50,620 bases of DNA, taken from NCBI GenBank assembly GCA_027942475.1, contig JAQFVP010000008.1, positions 1 to 50,620 of the forward strand. Direction: 5' to 3'. The DNA is from Simkania sp. (GTDB taxonomy: Bacteria > Chlamydiota > Chlamydiia > Chlamydiales > Simkaniaceae). A program made the translations under genes and the position numbers. Shown here piece by piece: positions 28,762-37,241 of this stretch. Below the pieces are notes generated by a model. That model did not search any database. It saw only the letters and a program-made list of their open reading frames with translations, and was not told where the DNA came from. Within the stretch, counting starts at the first letter, position 1, and each line of letters begins with the position of its first letter.

Positions 28762-29355
28762 TTAAGGTTTTTTACGAGGTCTTCTTAATTTTTGCTCTTG
28801 GGTGATATCGCCCCCAGATGGCTGTGCAGCGTTTGGGTAAGATATGGGACCCTCTTTGCGTACAGCTCTTTGACTATCAAATGGAGGACGTGCACCAGAT
28901 GGATAAGCAGGGTGCGCAGGAGGTGCATTAAATGGGCGAGAACCGCTTGGGTAAGATATGGGGCCCTCTTTGCGCACAGCTCTTTGGCTATAAAATGGAG
29001 GACGTGCACTAGATGGATAAGCAGGGTGTGCAGGGCGCATCTTGAGTATGGGTCTTTCGCTATAAAATAGAGATGGAAACACAAAGGGAGATCGATTGCG
29101 GTCACTTGGATCGGGGTCAAAAGAAAAAATACTCAAAACAGAATTAAATATTTTTCGCAAAGTTGCCAAAAAAAATAATAGCACACCGGTTACAAGCAAA
29201 ACCAGGGTGGGAGAGCTAAATGATGCCGAGCACCCAAAAACGGGAAAGACCGCCTTTCTAATCGAATCATTTACTAATTTAACCTTAGAATGAGATGGAT
29301 CTTTAGTGGAAAAAAGTGAGAGAAAAGATGAGCTTTGAATATTAAACACGTTCAT
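28762..29355 (-). CDS. Proline-rich repeat protein with hydrophobic segment
   Basis: 197 aa, TM-like 'TLVLLVTGVLLFFLATL', repeats 'AHPAYPSGARPPFDSQRAVRKEGPISYP'. Confidence 0.7.
   Translation of the reverse strand: MNVFNIQSSSFLSLFSTKDPSHSKVKLVNDSIRKAVFPVFGCSASFSSPTLVLLVTGVLLFFLATLRKIFNSVLSIFSFDPDPSDRNRSPFVFPSLFYSERPILKMRPAHPAYPSSARPPFYSQRAVRKEGPISYPSGSRPFNAPPAHPAYPSGARPPFDSQRAVRKEGPISYPNAAQPSGGDITQEQKLRRPRKKP
28834..29034. repeat. Two near-identical ~87-nt direct repeats, 114-nt period
   Basis: tgggtaagatatggg(a/g)ccctctttgcg(t/c)acagctcttt... at 28834 and 28948; the 114-nt (38-codon) period preserves frame. A degenerate partial third copy follows. Confidence 0.9.
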
Positions 29356-29485
29356 ACATTTACTTCAATTTGAATAAGGGACATCTGGAAAACATTTTAC
29401 AAGACAAGGTCTTAAAGTCAAGGAAAGATTTCATTCCACCCCTAGATGGACGGTTTTTCCCGCTCGTTACATACCGAGCTTTCAA

Positions 29486-30100
29486 TCAAAAATCTGGCAT
29501 TGCTCGGACAAACTTTACGCGATCACTGTTTTCAGAACCTATTGTTATGAGGATATACTTGCTTTTTGATAAGAGCCCGGAATACCAGGTATCGTAATAA
29601 CCAATGATTACTGTATCTCCTACCTCCCAGTTTTGGATGTACTCAGAGTCTGAAAAATCTACTCTCCAAAAAAAGAGCCGATTGGCTAAATTAGTCAAAG
29701 TGATTCGACCAGACCAAGGGTGAATCTCCTGGATAAAGTAGGTAGATGGACTTTCCACAGAGGGGCTAAATGCATATGTGGCGCAAACATGTGTTTTGGT
29801 CTGGGAGTTAGTCAAAACAAAGTCCCCATCCGAAAAAAGATAGGAATTGGGCGAAATGGTCAAAATGGAATGTGTTTCCCACGTAGAGGCTTCATCTTGA
29901 TCTTCTGGTATGATTGCAAACTGAGCTCCGTTTTCAAGTTCGATGTACGATCCATCTACGGTGTTTTTCAATAAATAGTGCACTCCATCAGGGAAAATAA
30001 CGGAACCTTTTTGATCAAAAAAATCAGTAAGAGCTGAGTGACAGGCAATGACGGGACTTAGGAATAAAAATAAAGTTCGAAAAAAATTTCTCATCTTCAA
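29486..30100 (-). CDS. Family A small secreted-type protein, copy A1
   Basis: 204 aa, N-terminal signal-like sequence. Shares 'IFPDGVHY...DGSYIELENGAQFAIIPEDQDE', 'GDTVIIGYYDTWYS', 'VKFVRAMPDF' with A2/A3. Confidence 0.8.
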   Translation of the reverse strand: MKMRNFFRTLFLFLSPVIACHSALTDFFDQKGSVIFPDGVHYLLKNTVDGSYIELENGAQFAIIPEDQDEASTWETHSILTISPNSYLFSDGDFVLTNSQTKTHVCATYAFSPSVESPSTYFIQEIHPWSGRITLTNLANRLFFWRVDFSDSEYIQNWEVGDTVIIGYYDTWYSGLLSKSKYILITIGSENSDRVKFVRAMPDF

Positions 30101-30139
30101 TAACCTACGTTTTTTGTGGGGATCTTAACAAAAAAATAT

Positions 30140-30430
30140 TTAAGTGTCCATTTGGAAAAACTCTTCCTCTCCATGCACTGTTTGCAGCTGAGTCTTATTT
30201 ACGGCCTGCACTACCTTAAAAATCAGGTACCCTAGACCTGGCATAAGACAAGCGAGGTCAAGAGGGTGTCTGGGTAATATTGAGCAATATTCAAAAAGGG
30301 GAAAAAATACTTCGTCAGTGTGCAAGGCAGATAGGGTCGAACCATCCAGTGCCCGATTTTCAGTAGGAGTGGCACCCTGTATAGTACAATCTGCAGCAGC
30401 AGGGGGTAGAGAACTACTAGAAATATTCAT
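30140..30430 (-). CDS. Family B small protein, copy B1
   Basis: 'MNISSSSLPPAAADCTIQGATPTENRALDGSTLS...LACLMPGLGYLIFKVVQAV...QMDT'. ATG at 30430 lies directly after the A2 TGA. Confidence 0.75.
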   Translation of the reverse strand: MNISSSSLPPAAADCTIQGATPTENRALDGSTLSALHTDEVFFPLFEYCSILPRHPLDLACLMPGLGYLIFKVVQAVNKTQLQTVHGEEEFFQMDT

Positions 30431-30431
30431 A

Positions 30432-31034
30432 TCAAAAGTCCGGAATTGCTCGGACAAACTTTACATAATTGCTGTTTTCGTAACTCATGAGAATATATTC
30501 ACTTTTTGATACAAATCTCGAATACCAAGTATTGTAATGACCAATGAGTACGGTATCTCCCATTTCCCAGCTTTGGAGATACCTAGCGTCTGCCGGATCC
30601 ACTCTCCAACATAAAATATCGTTGGATAAGTTGGTCAAAACGATTTCACCAGACCAAGGGCGAATGTGTTTAATAAAGTAGGTAAACGGATTGTCTAAAA
30701 AGGGGCCATATGCATAGTTGGCGCGAACCTCTCTTTTTGTGTGAGAGTTAACGAGAAGAAAGTCACCACTTGAGAATAAATAGGGGTTGGGACAAATGGT
30801 TAATACAGTATAACCACCCCACGTGCACACTTCATCTCGATCTTCCGGTACAATTTCAAATTGCGCGCCATTTTCAAGTTCGACACATGAGCCGTCTATC
30901 CCTATCCCCATTGTATAGTGCACTCCATTGGGGAGGATAATCTGTGCTGGTTGATTAAGAAATTGGGGGTGCACAGTATACGAGGTAGTGAAAAAACCTA
31001 AACAAAAGAACAAAACCTGGAAGAAATTTTTCAT
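30432..31034 (-). CDS. Family A small secreted-type protein, copy A2
   Basis: 200 aa, signal-like 'MKNFFQVLFFCLGFFTTSYTV', highly similar to A3. Confidence 0.82.
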   Translation of the reverse strand: MKNFFQVLFFCLGFFTTSYTVHPQFLNQPAQIILPNGVHYTMGIGIDGSCVELENGAQFEIVPEDRDEVCTWGGYTVLTICPNPYLFSSGDFLLVNSHTKREVRANYAYGPFLDNPFTYFIKHIRPWSGEIVLTNLSNDILCWRVDPADARYLQSWEMGDTVLIGHYNTWYSRFVSKSEYILMSYENSNYVKFVRAIPDF

Positions 31035-31070
31035 CTTTAAGACCTATATTTTTTCTTTCTAAAAAAATTT

Positions 31071-31107
31071 AACGCAGATCGATTTAAATGTCCATGCTCG
31101 AAGTAAT
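31071..31107. repeat. Array boundary element, copy 1 (before A2)
   Basis: aacgcagatcgatttaaatgtccatgctcgaagtaatca; other copies at 31618 and 32781. Confidence 0.9.
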
Positions 31108-31179
31108 CAAATGAAAAAACTTGTTCACATGCACAAATTTGAAGAGCCAACTGGACCAAATGGCACGCAAGCAACCTAC

Positions 31180-31551
31180 TTATTGGAGATCAATGCAACG
31201 AGTAAGATCTGTAAAGCGATATTCATTACTTACCGCTTGCACCTGATTTTCATCTTTCGCTTGGTTTCTCTGTACTCGAATAGCCCAGTTATACATTGCC
31301 TCGGCTACTTTATAAACCAGGTACCCTCCTTTATAAACCGCGCACGCTCCTAGAACCGGCAAGCCAAAATTATCGATAAAACTTTCAAATGCGGGGGTGA
31401 GATCAAAGTATGCAGTATTGGGAATAAACAGTTGCCCAATTCGGGTAGCAGGTGAGATCGAGCCATCCATTTCTCGGTTTTCGGGAAGAGTGGGAATTTC
31501 CATGACAAGATCTGCTGCACCAGAAGTTTGAGAAATAGTAGAAATGTTCAT
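31180..31551 (-). CDS. Family B small protein, copy B2
   Basis: 'MNISTISQTSGAADLVMEIPTLPENREMDGSISPATRIGQLFIP', near-identical N-terminus to B3; RBS ttggaggaa. Confidence 0.78.
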   Translation of the reverse strand: MNISTISQTSGAADLVMEIPTLPENREMDGSISPATRIGQLFIPNTAYFDLTPAFESFIDNFGLPVLGACAVYKGGYLVYKVAEAMYNWAIRVQRNQAKDENQVQAVSNEYRFTDLTRCIDLQ

Positions 31552-31569
31552 ATATTTCCTCCAAGTAAG

Positions 31570-31592
31570 ATGAGACAAAAGCGGCGTCTCAT
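31570..31592. promoter_or_regulatory. Conserved hairpin in the B2 leader
   Basis: ATGAGAC-aaaagcggc-GTCTCAT, perfect 7-bp stem; the same 23 nt lie upstream of B3. Confidence 0.6.
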
Positions 31593-31617
31593 TTGTAAAT
31601 TTATTCTAAAAAGATTT

Positions 31618-31656
31618 AACGCAGATCGATTTAAATGTCCATGCTCGAAGTAATCA
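31618..31656. repeat. Array boundary element, copy 2 (before B2)
   Basis: aacgcagatcgatttaaatgtccatgctcgaagtaatca, essentially identical to copy 1. Confidence 0.9.
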
Positions 31657-31698
31657 TTTGAAGAGCCAACGGGACCAAATGGCACGCAAGCAACCTAC

Positions 31699-32067
31699 TT
31701 ATTGGAGATCAATGCAACGGGTGAGATGTGTAAAGCCATATTCATTACTTTGGGAAAATCTTGTCTCTCGATTCACTGCTTGCAACTGATTTTCATCTTG
31801 CGCTTGGTTTTCTTCTTCTTGAGTAGCCCAGTTATACATTGCCTGGGCTACTTTATAAACCAGGTACCCTAGACCCGGCACGAGAAGAGCAAGGGTAAAA
31901 CTTTGAGCGGGTGAGGCCGCAAAGTATGCAGTATGGGGAATAAACAGTTGCCCAATTCGGGTAGCAGGTGAGATCGAGCCATCCATTTCTCGGTTTTCGG
32001 GAAGAGTGGGGACTTCCATGACAAGATCTGTTGCACCAGAAGTTTGAGAAATAGTAGAAATGTTCAT
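31699..32067 (-). CDS. Family B small protein, copy B3
   Basis: 122 aa, as B2; hydrophobic 'SFTLALLVPGLGYLVYKVAQAM'; same RBS context. Confidence 0.78.
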   Translation of the reverse strand: MNISTISQTSGATDLVMEVPTLPENREMDGSISPATRIGQLFIPHTAYFAASPAQSFTLALLVPGLGYLVYKVAQAMYNWATQEEENQAQDENQLQAVNRETRFSQSNEYGFTHLTRCIDLQ

Positions 32068-32087
32068 ATATTTCCTCCAAAGGTAAG

Positions 32088-32110
32088 ATGAGACAAAAGC
32101 GGCGTCTCAT
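32088..32110. promoter_or_regulatory. Conserved hairpin in the B3 leader
   Basis: ATGAGAC-aaaagcggc-GTCTCAT, identical to the B2 leader copy. Confidence 0.6.
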
Positions 32111-32142
32111 TTGTAAATTTATTCAAACATACTTGAGCTCAA

Positions 32143-32745
32143 TCAAAAATCCGGAATTGCTCGGACGAACTTTACACAATCGCTGTTTTCATAACTCATG
32201 AGAATGTATTCACTTTTTGATACAAATCTAGAATACCAGGTATCGTAATGACCAATGAGTACGGTATCTCCCATTTCCCAGCTTTGGAGATACTTAGCGT
32301 CTGCCGAGTCCACTTTCCAACATAAAATATCGTTGGATAGGTTGGTCAAAACGATTTCACCGGACCAAGGGCGAATCTGTTTAACAAAGTAGGTAAACGG
32401 GCTGTCTAAAAAGGGGCCATACGAGTAGTTAGCGCGAACATATCTTTTGGTGTCAGAGTTAACGAGCAGAAAGTCACCACTTGAGAATAAATAGGGATTG
32501 GGAGAAATAGTTAATAGGGTGTATCCATTCCAACTGCACGCTTCATCCCGATCTTCCGGTACGATTTCAAATTGAGCGCCGTTTTCAAGCTCAACACATG
32601 ACCCGTTTATTCCTATTCCATTTGTGTAGTGCACTCCGTTGGGGAGGATAACCTGTGCTTTCTGATTAAAAAATTGGGGGGGCACAGTGTAAGAGGTAGT
32701 GAAGAAAGCTAAAAACAAGAACAGAGATTTGAAGAAATTTTTCAT
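32143..32745 (-). CDS. Family A small secreted-type protein, copy A3
   Basis: 200 aa, signal-like 'MKNFFKSLFLFLAFFTTSYTV', near-identical to A2. Confidence 0.82.
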   Translation of the reverse strand: MKNFFKSLFLFLAFFTTSYTVPPQFFNQKAQVILPNGVHYTNGIGINGSCVELENGAQFEIVPEDRDEACSWNGYTLLTISPNPYLFSSGDFLLVNSDTKRYVRANYSYGPFLDSPFTYFVKQIRPWSGEIVLTNLSNDILCWKVDSADAKYLQSWEMGDTVLIGHYDTWYSRFVSKSEYILMSYENSDCVKFVRAIPDF

Positions 32746-32780
32746 CTTTGGACCTAAATTTTTTATTCATTAAAAAATTT

Positions 32781-32820
32781 AACGCAGATCTATTTAAATG
32801 TCCATGTTCGCATTGATCGA
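32781..32820. repeat. Array boundary element, copy 3 (before A3), diverged
   Basis: aacgcagatctatttaaatgtccatgttcgcattgatcga. Confidence 0.8.
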
Positions 32821-32875
32821 GTAAAAAAGGGGTGACAAACCATCTTTTGTTTGGCAGGCGAATTTGTGTGAAAAT

Positions 32876-33979
32876 TTAGTTATACAGACGGGAGGAGCGA
32901 TTCAGTAAAAGAGCATCTGTTAAAACGAGGGCAGTCATGCTCTCTACAATCGGGACGGCGCGGATGGCTAGACAAGGGTCGTGGCGGGAGCCACGGGGAA
33001 GTTGAAACTCCTTTTCATTGCCCCTGATATCGACTGTTGTTTGTTTTTTTTCAATGCCCGAAGTGGGCTTAAAGGCAACGCGAAAAATAAGGGGAGACCC
33101 TGTCGAAATCCCTCCTAGGACACCACCGGAGAAATTGGTTTTTGTAGAAATATTGCCCTCTTCATCGCAGTAAAATGGATCGTTGTGCTCAGATCCTTTC
33201 ATACGAGCACTGGCAAAACCAGAACCAATTTCAAACCCTTTTGTGGCGGGAAGGGTCATCATTGCTTTGGCTAGTCTTGCTTCGAGCTTTTCGTAGACGG
33301 GGTCTCCGAGCCCAGTGGGAAGGTTGATGGCGATACACTCTATAATGCCCCCGAGCGAGTCTTGCTCCTTTTTGGTTGCTAAAATGGCGCTCGTCATAGC
33401 AAGCGTTGCACGTTCATCCGGACAAAAGATAGGACTGGCATCTATTTTTTCTCTCATTTTGCAAAGATCAAAGTGGTGGGAGGGATCTATGCCAATGCCG
33501 CCGATCTCACTGATGTAAGCAGCAAGTTGAATTCCAAAGTGGGACAAGATTTTTTTGGCAACGGCGCCTCCAGCAACGCGACAAGCGGTTTCACGTGCAG
33601 AAGAGCGACCACCCCCTCGGTAGTCAAAAAGCCCGTACTTCTCGAGATAAGTAAATTGAGCGTGACCGGGGCGGAGCAGCCCTTTAATCGATTCATATTT
33701 TGAAGAGTCAAAGTCTTGATTGTGAATAATCATAGAAATCGGAGAGCCAGTGGTACTCCCTTCAAAAATACCGGAATAGATCATCGCTTTATCCCGTTCG
33801 CTGCGCGAAGAGGTGTAAGGAGTTTGCCCTCCTCGCCGTTTTTTTAGTTCTAGATTCACATCTTCTTCTGTAAGGGGAACTCCAGCTGGGCAGCCGTCGA
33901 TGACCACACCAATGCCCCGTCCGTGTGATTCACCCCATGTGGTCATCTTAAAGAGCTGTCCGAATGTGTTACTTCCCAC
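32876..33979 (-). CDS. aroC: Chorismate synthase
   Basis: 'SNTFGQLFKMTTWGESHGRGIGVVIDGCPAGV', 'GLLRPGHAQFTYLEKYG', 'RGGGRSSARET'. Probable GTG start at 33979 (ORF track start 34030). Confidence 0.94.
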   Translation of the reverse strand: MGSNTFGQLFKMTTWGESHGRGIGVVIDGCPAGVPLTEEDVNLELKKRRGGQTPYTSSRSERDKAMIYSGIFEGSTTGSPISMIIHNQDFDSSKYESIKGLLRPGHAQFTYLEKYGLFDYRGGGRSSARETACRVAGGAVAKKILSHFGIQLAAYISEIGGIGIDPSHHFDLCKMREKIDASPIFCPDERATLAMTSAILATKKEQDSLGGIIECIAINLPTGLGDPVYEKLEARLAKAMMTLPATKGFEIGSGFASARMKGSEHNDPFYCDEEGNISTKTNFSGGVLGGISTGSPLIFRVAFKPTSGIEKKQTTVDIRGNEKEFQLPRGSRHDPCLAIRAVPIVESMTALVLTDALLLNRSSRLYN

Positions 33980-34523
33980 CTTTTTCCTTGTTTCTTTCGT
34001 CTTGCTCAAACTTGTTACAGATGGTGGCAACGACTTCCCGCTCTTTCATGTAGGTAACGTTGACTTCGTGGGCGTTGAGCTTGTGATAGAATTCGCTTCT
34101 CTCGTCATACATCTTGTTAAAAGAACCTTCCGGGTCATTGGGATCGAGGAAAGCAGGGAGATCATGCTCTGAGAGAACCCGCTTTCTCAAAGGCTCTTTC
34201 TCATAGATAAGGTAAAATAGTTTTCCATTTTTCACTAATGTTTCCACATTTTCTATGGAGGTCATTGCATTGCCACCAACAGAAATGATCGAGTGTTGCA
34301 CGTCTTGTAAAGATTGAATCACTTCGTTTTCAAGAGCGCAAAATCCATGAGCCCCCACTTCGAAAAAAATATTCCTACAAGATATTTTCCTCCCGCGATG
34401 GATGTAGTAAAGGTCTTCAACAAGCATGTCTGTGTCGATAAAAGCCCGCTTGAGTTTTGCGGCAATTTTTTTCCCAAAAGTGGTCTTCCCACACCCTTTA
34501 ATCCCAAAAAGTATGACGTTCAT
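33969..34523 (-). CDS. aroK: Shikimate kinase
   Basis: 'MNVILFGIKGCGKTTFGKKIAAKLKRAFIDTDMLVEDLY' Walker A and shikimate-binding Asp; lies between aroA and aroC. Confidence 0.9.
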   Translation of the reverse strand: MNVILFGIKGCGKTTFGKKIAAKLKRAFIDTDMLVEDLYYIHRGRKISCRNIFFEVGAHGFCALENEVIQSLQDVQHSIISVGGNAMTSIENVETLVKNGKLFYLIYEKEPLRKRVLSEHDLPAFLDPNDPEGSFNKMYDERSEFYHKLNAHEVNVTYMKEREVVATICNKFEQDERNKEKGGK

Positions 34524-35806
34524 ACCTCCTCCTTTAAGTTAGCCCCTAACTTGCGAAAATCTGTGGCAAAGTTTGGGTAGGTTTTAGATACGCATGCCGT
34601 GTTTGCTACGATGGTTTCTCCCTTGGCTCCAAGGGCTGCGACGCTAAGAGACATGGCCATGCGATGATCATCATATGTTGCGAGATTGCTCCCTTTGAGA
34701 GAGGAGGGATAAATCAAAAGACCATCCTCTTTTTCTTGGATATCGGCCCCCATTTTCTTGAGCTCTTTGGTAATCGAGTGAATGCGATCACATTCTTTAT
34801 GTCGAGCAGTGGCTCCATTTCGAATTTCTGTTTTTCCCTCGGCGTAGCAACCGATCACGGCGAGTATTGTCAAAGCATCAATGCAGTCGTTGATGTCAAT
34901 GCAAGTCCCTTTGAGCTGAGACCCTTTTCGGATGTTGATTTGTTTTTTACTTTGGTCAATTGTGATGTGCGCTCCCATTTCAACGAGAATGTCGATAATC
35001 TTTTTATCTCCTTGACTGTCTAATATATCTACATTGCCCAACGTGAGCTCTGAATCTGTAATGAGCGCTGCCCCCAAGAGAAAAGCCAAAGAGCTGAAAT
35101 CTCCCGGTACAGTATAATCAAAACCGGAAAAAGACATTCCACCCGGGACGTAGTAATGGGTGTATTCTCTGTGTTCACATGAAAAACCGAGACGGTTTAA
35201 CCAGGACAGGGTCAGCTCGATCCAAGCTTTTTCTCCCGGGTTTTGCACATACACATCTGTGGGGCGATCTGCAAAAGATGAAGCGATTAAAATCCCTGAA
35301 ACGGGTTGAGAGTCTTGGCCATCCATTTTCGTTTTTCCCCCTCTCAAAGGCCCTTTGATGATCATGGGAGCAAACCCGTCGAGCCGAGTGCTTTTTGCAA
35401 ACACGCCGAGTGATTGCAAACCATCGAGCAGAGGTTTGATCGGTCTTTGGTGGCGGATAGAATAATCCCCTGTCACTATGGTGTAGGTGGGGAGCATAGC
35501 GGCAAGTGCCCCCATAAAACGGAGGACCTGGCCCGAATTCCCCGCATAGATGACATCTTCTGCCGCTCGCAATTGACCGCTTAGTCCAGTAATTTCCACG
35601 CTATCTGGAAACATGTCAACTTTTGCCCCAAAGTTTTTTATTGCCTCGACCATGGCGATAGAATCGGGGGACTGAAGATAGCGGCGGACTATTGTTTTTC
35701 CTTTTCCCATCATACCAAATAAAAGGGCGCGCAGGGTATGTGATTTTGAGGGTGGAATGTCGACAAAACCAGAAAGTGTGCTTTTTCTAATCCGGTATTG
35801 TTGCAT
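34520..35806 (-). CDS. aroA: 3-phosphoshikimate 1-carboxyvinyltransferase (EPSP synthase)
   Basis: 428 aa, 'GNSGQVLRFMGALAA', 'DGQDSQPVSGILIASSF', 'YDDHRMAMSLSVAALGA'. Confidence 0.95.
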   Translation of the reverse strand: MQQYRIRKSTLSGFVDIPPSKSHTLRALLFGMMGKGKTIVRRYLQSPDSIAMVEAIKNFGAKVDMFPDSVEITGLSGQLRAAEDVIYAGNSGQVLRFMGALAAMLPTYTIVTGDYSIRHQRPIKPLLDGLQSLGVFAKSTRLDGFAPMIIKGPLRGGKTKMDGQDSQPVSGILIASSFADRPTDVYVQNPGEKAWIELTLSWLNRLGFSCEHREYTHYYVPGGMSFSGFDYTVPGDFSSLAFLLGAALITDSELTLGNVDILDSQGDKKIIDILVEMGAHITIDQSKKQINIRKGSQLKGTCIDINDCIDALTILAVIGCYAEGKTEIRNGATARHKECDRIHSITKELKKMGADIQEKEDGLLIYPSSLKGSNLATYDDHRMAMSLSVAALGAKGETIVANTACVSKTYPNFATDFRKLGANLKEEV

Positions 35807-36977
35807 ATGCTTTCCGTGAAAATTCGGCTACCATCCAGCGCAGCACTTCAAGTAAAAGAGGAGGGTCGATCTGCATAGAGTAGGTTCCTTGCAATGGCTT
35901 GGCTTTGCCCACATGATCTAAGATAACAAACCGGGGGATGCACTGTTTGGCTTTTTTATCAAAGCGCATAGTATCGAGCATTTTTTGCGTTGTGATTTTA
36001 TCTGAAAAGGTAAGTTGGTAACCAATCGAGCGGAAGAGAGAGTAGATGGTATCAAAATCATTTGCTGTGATTTTTTTGAGTTTATAGCTGATCAGGCTTT
36101 CGACAACCATACCGATCGCAATAGCTTCTCCATGGGGGATATGATAACCCTCTAATACTTCGATCGCGTGGCCGATGGTATGACCAAAATTGAGTATGCG
36201 GCGCCTTCCCTTCTCTTCCATATCAAAAGCAACAATTCCCGTTTTTAATTGACAGCTCTTATATACGAGCTCCTTGATAAAAAGGCTCTCTCTTGCCCTC
36301 CATCTCTCGAGGCTCGTACATATTTGATAAAAAAGCTTAGAATCAGAAATTAAGCTATGTTTGATGATCTCGGCTAGCCCTTCCCTCATCTGATATTCGG
36401 CAAGCGTTTTAAGGGTAGAAAAATCTATGAACACTGCAAGGGGGGAATAATTGAGTCCAATGAGATTTTTACCCAAGGGGAGGTTAACCCCTGTCTTACC
36501 CCCAAGACTCGCATCTACCATGGCAAGCAGGGAAGTGGGGATAGAAAAGTAAGGAATCCCCCTGCAAAAAGTAGCAGCGGTGTAACCAACGAGATCAGTA
36601 GTTACACCTCCTCCCAAGGCAATAAGGCAACTATCTCTGCGATGTCCTACACCAAAAAGTGCGTCTTCAAGTTGTGCTTTTACCTCCCGATTTTTACTTT
36701 TTTCCCCCGCTTTAAAAGTGTGGAAAGTCACGCTGCACCCCCCCTTTTTGATTACTTCAAAGAGGGGGCGTCCGTAGGGTTTTTCTAGGTTAGAATCGGT
36801 GATGAGTGCGAAAGGGCGAGAGAGACTGCGACAAAATGTAAGGAAACAGGGATCTTCCATTACATCAACATCCCAGTAAATAGAGGTGGGAGCACTTGCT
36901 CTTTTTGTTTGCATAGTGATCCATTTTTTCATATCGATATCTTGTGTCGAAGGGTTTGTCCCTATCAATTTGGTCAT
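35787..36977 (-). CDS. aroB: 3-dehydroquinate synthase
   Basis: 'ALGGGVTTDLVGYTAATFCRGIPYFSIPTSLLAMVDASLGGKTGVNLPLGKNLIG', 'RRILNFGHTIGHAIE'. Confidence 0.95.
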   Translation of the reverse strand: MTKLIGTNPSTQDIDMKKWITMQTKRASAPTSIYWDVDVMEDPCFLTFCRSLSRPFALITDSNLEKPYGRPLFEVIKKGGCSVTFHTFKAGEKSKNREVKAQLEDALFGVGHRRDSCLIALGGGVTTDLVGYTAATFCRGIPYFSIPTSLLAMVDASLGGKTGVNLPLGKNLIGLNYSPLAVFIDFSTLKTLAEYQMREGLAEIIKHSLISDSKLFYQICTSLERWRARESLFIKELVYKSCQLKTGIVAFDMEEKGRRRILNFGHTIGHAIEVLEGYHIPHGEAIAIGMVVESLISYKLKKITANDFDTIYSLFRSIGYQLTFSDKITTQKMLDTMRFDKKAKQCIPRFVILDHVGKAKPLQGTYSMQIDPPLLLEVLRWMVAEFSRKAYATIPD

Positions 36978-37177
36978 CTTTTCACGAGGTATAGGAAAGT
37001 TTTTGTTTATTGTATAGTCAAATGAGCTAGTGAAAAGTATAGGCGCCTCGGACTGTGTTGAAAAACATGCGAAAATGCACTTGGAAAGTATTTAGCTGCA
37101 AGAGAGGACGCACCTTGTTATTTTTCTATAGCCAAACAAGCCCTCTTTACTGAATTTATAAGAAAAATTACATTTTT

Positions 37178-37206
37178 TTGACGGAAAATCTCTATTTAAT
37201 TATTAA
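37178..37206 (+). promoter_or_regulatory. Candidate promoter for the 103-aa orphan
   Basis: TTGACG, 17 nt, TATTAA in A/T-rich DNA; RBS agagga follows and the ATG is at 37242. Confidence 0.5.
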
Positions 37207-37241
37207 AAAATAAAAGACTATTCTTAAAAAGAGGAATAATT

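Noticed and set aside
28785-29120. 111-aa ORF on the minus strand in another frame
   Set aside because: Shadow of the 114-nt in-frame repeats of the Pro-rich CDS; the period is a multiple of three, so alternate frames stay open too.
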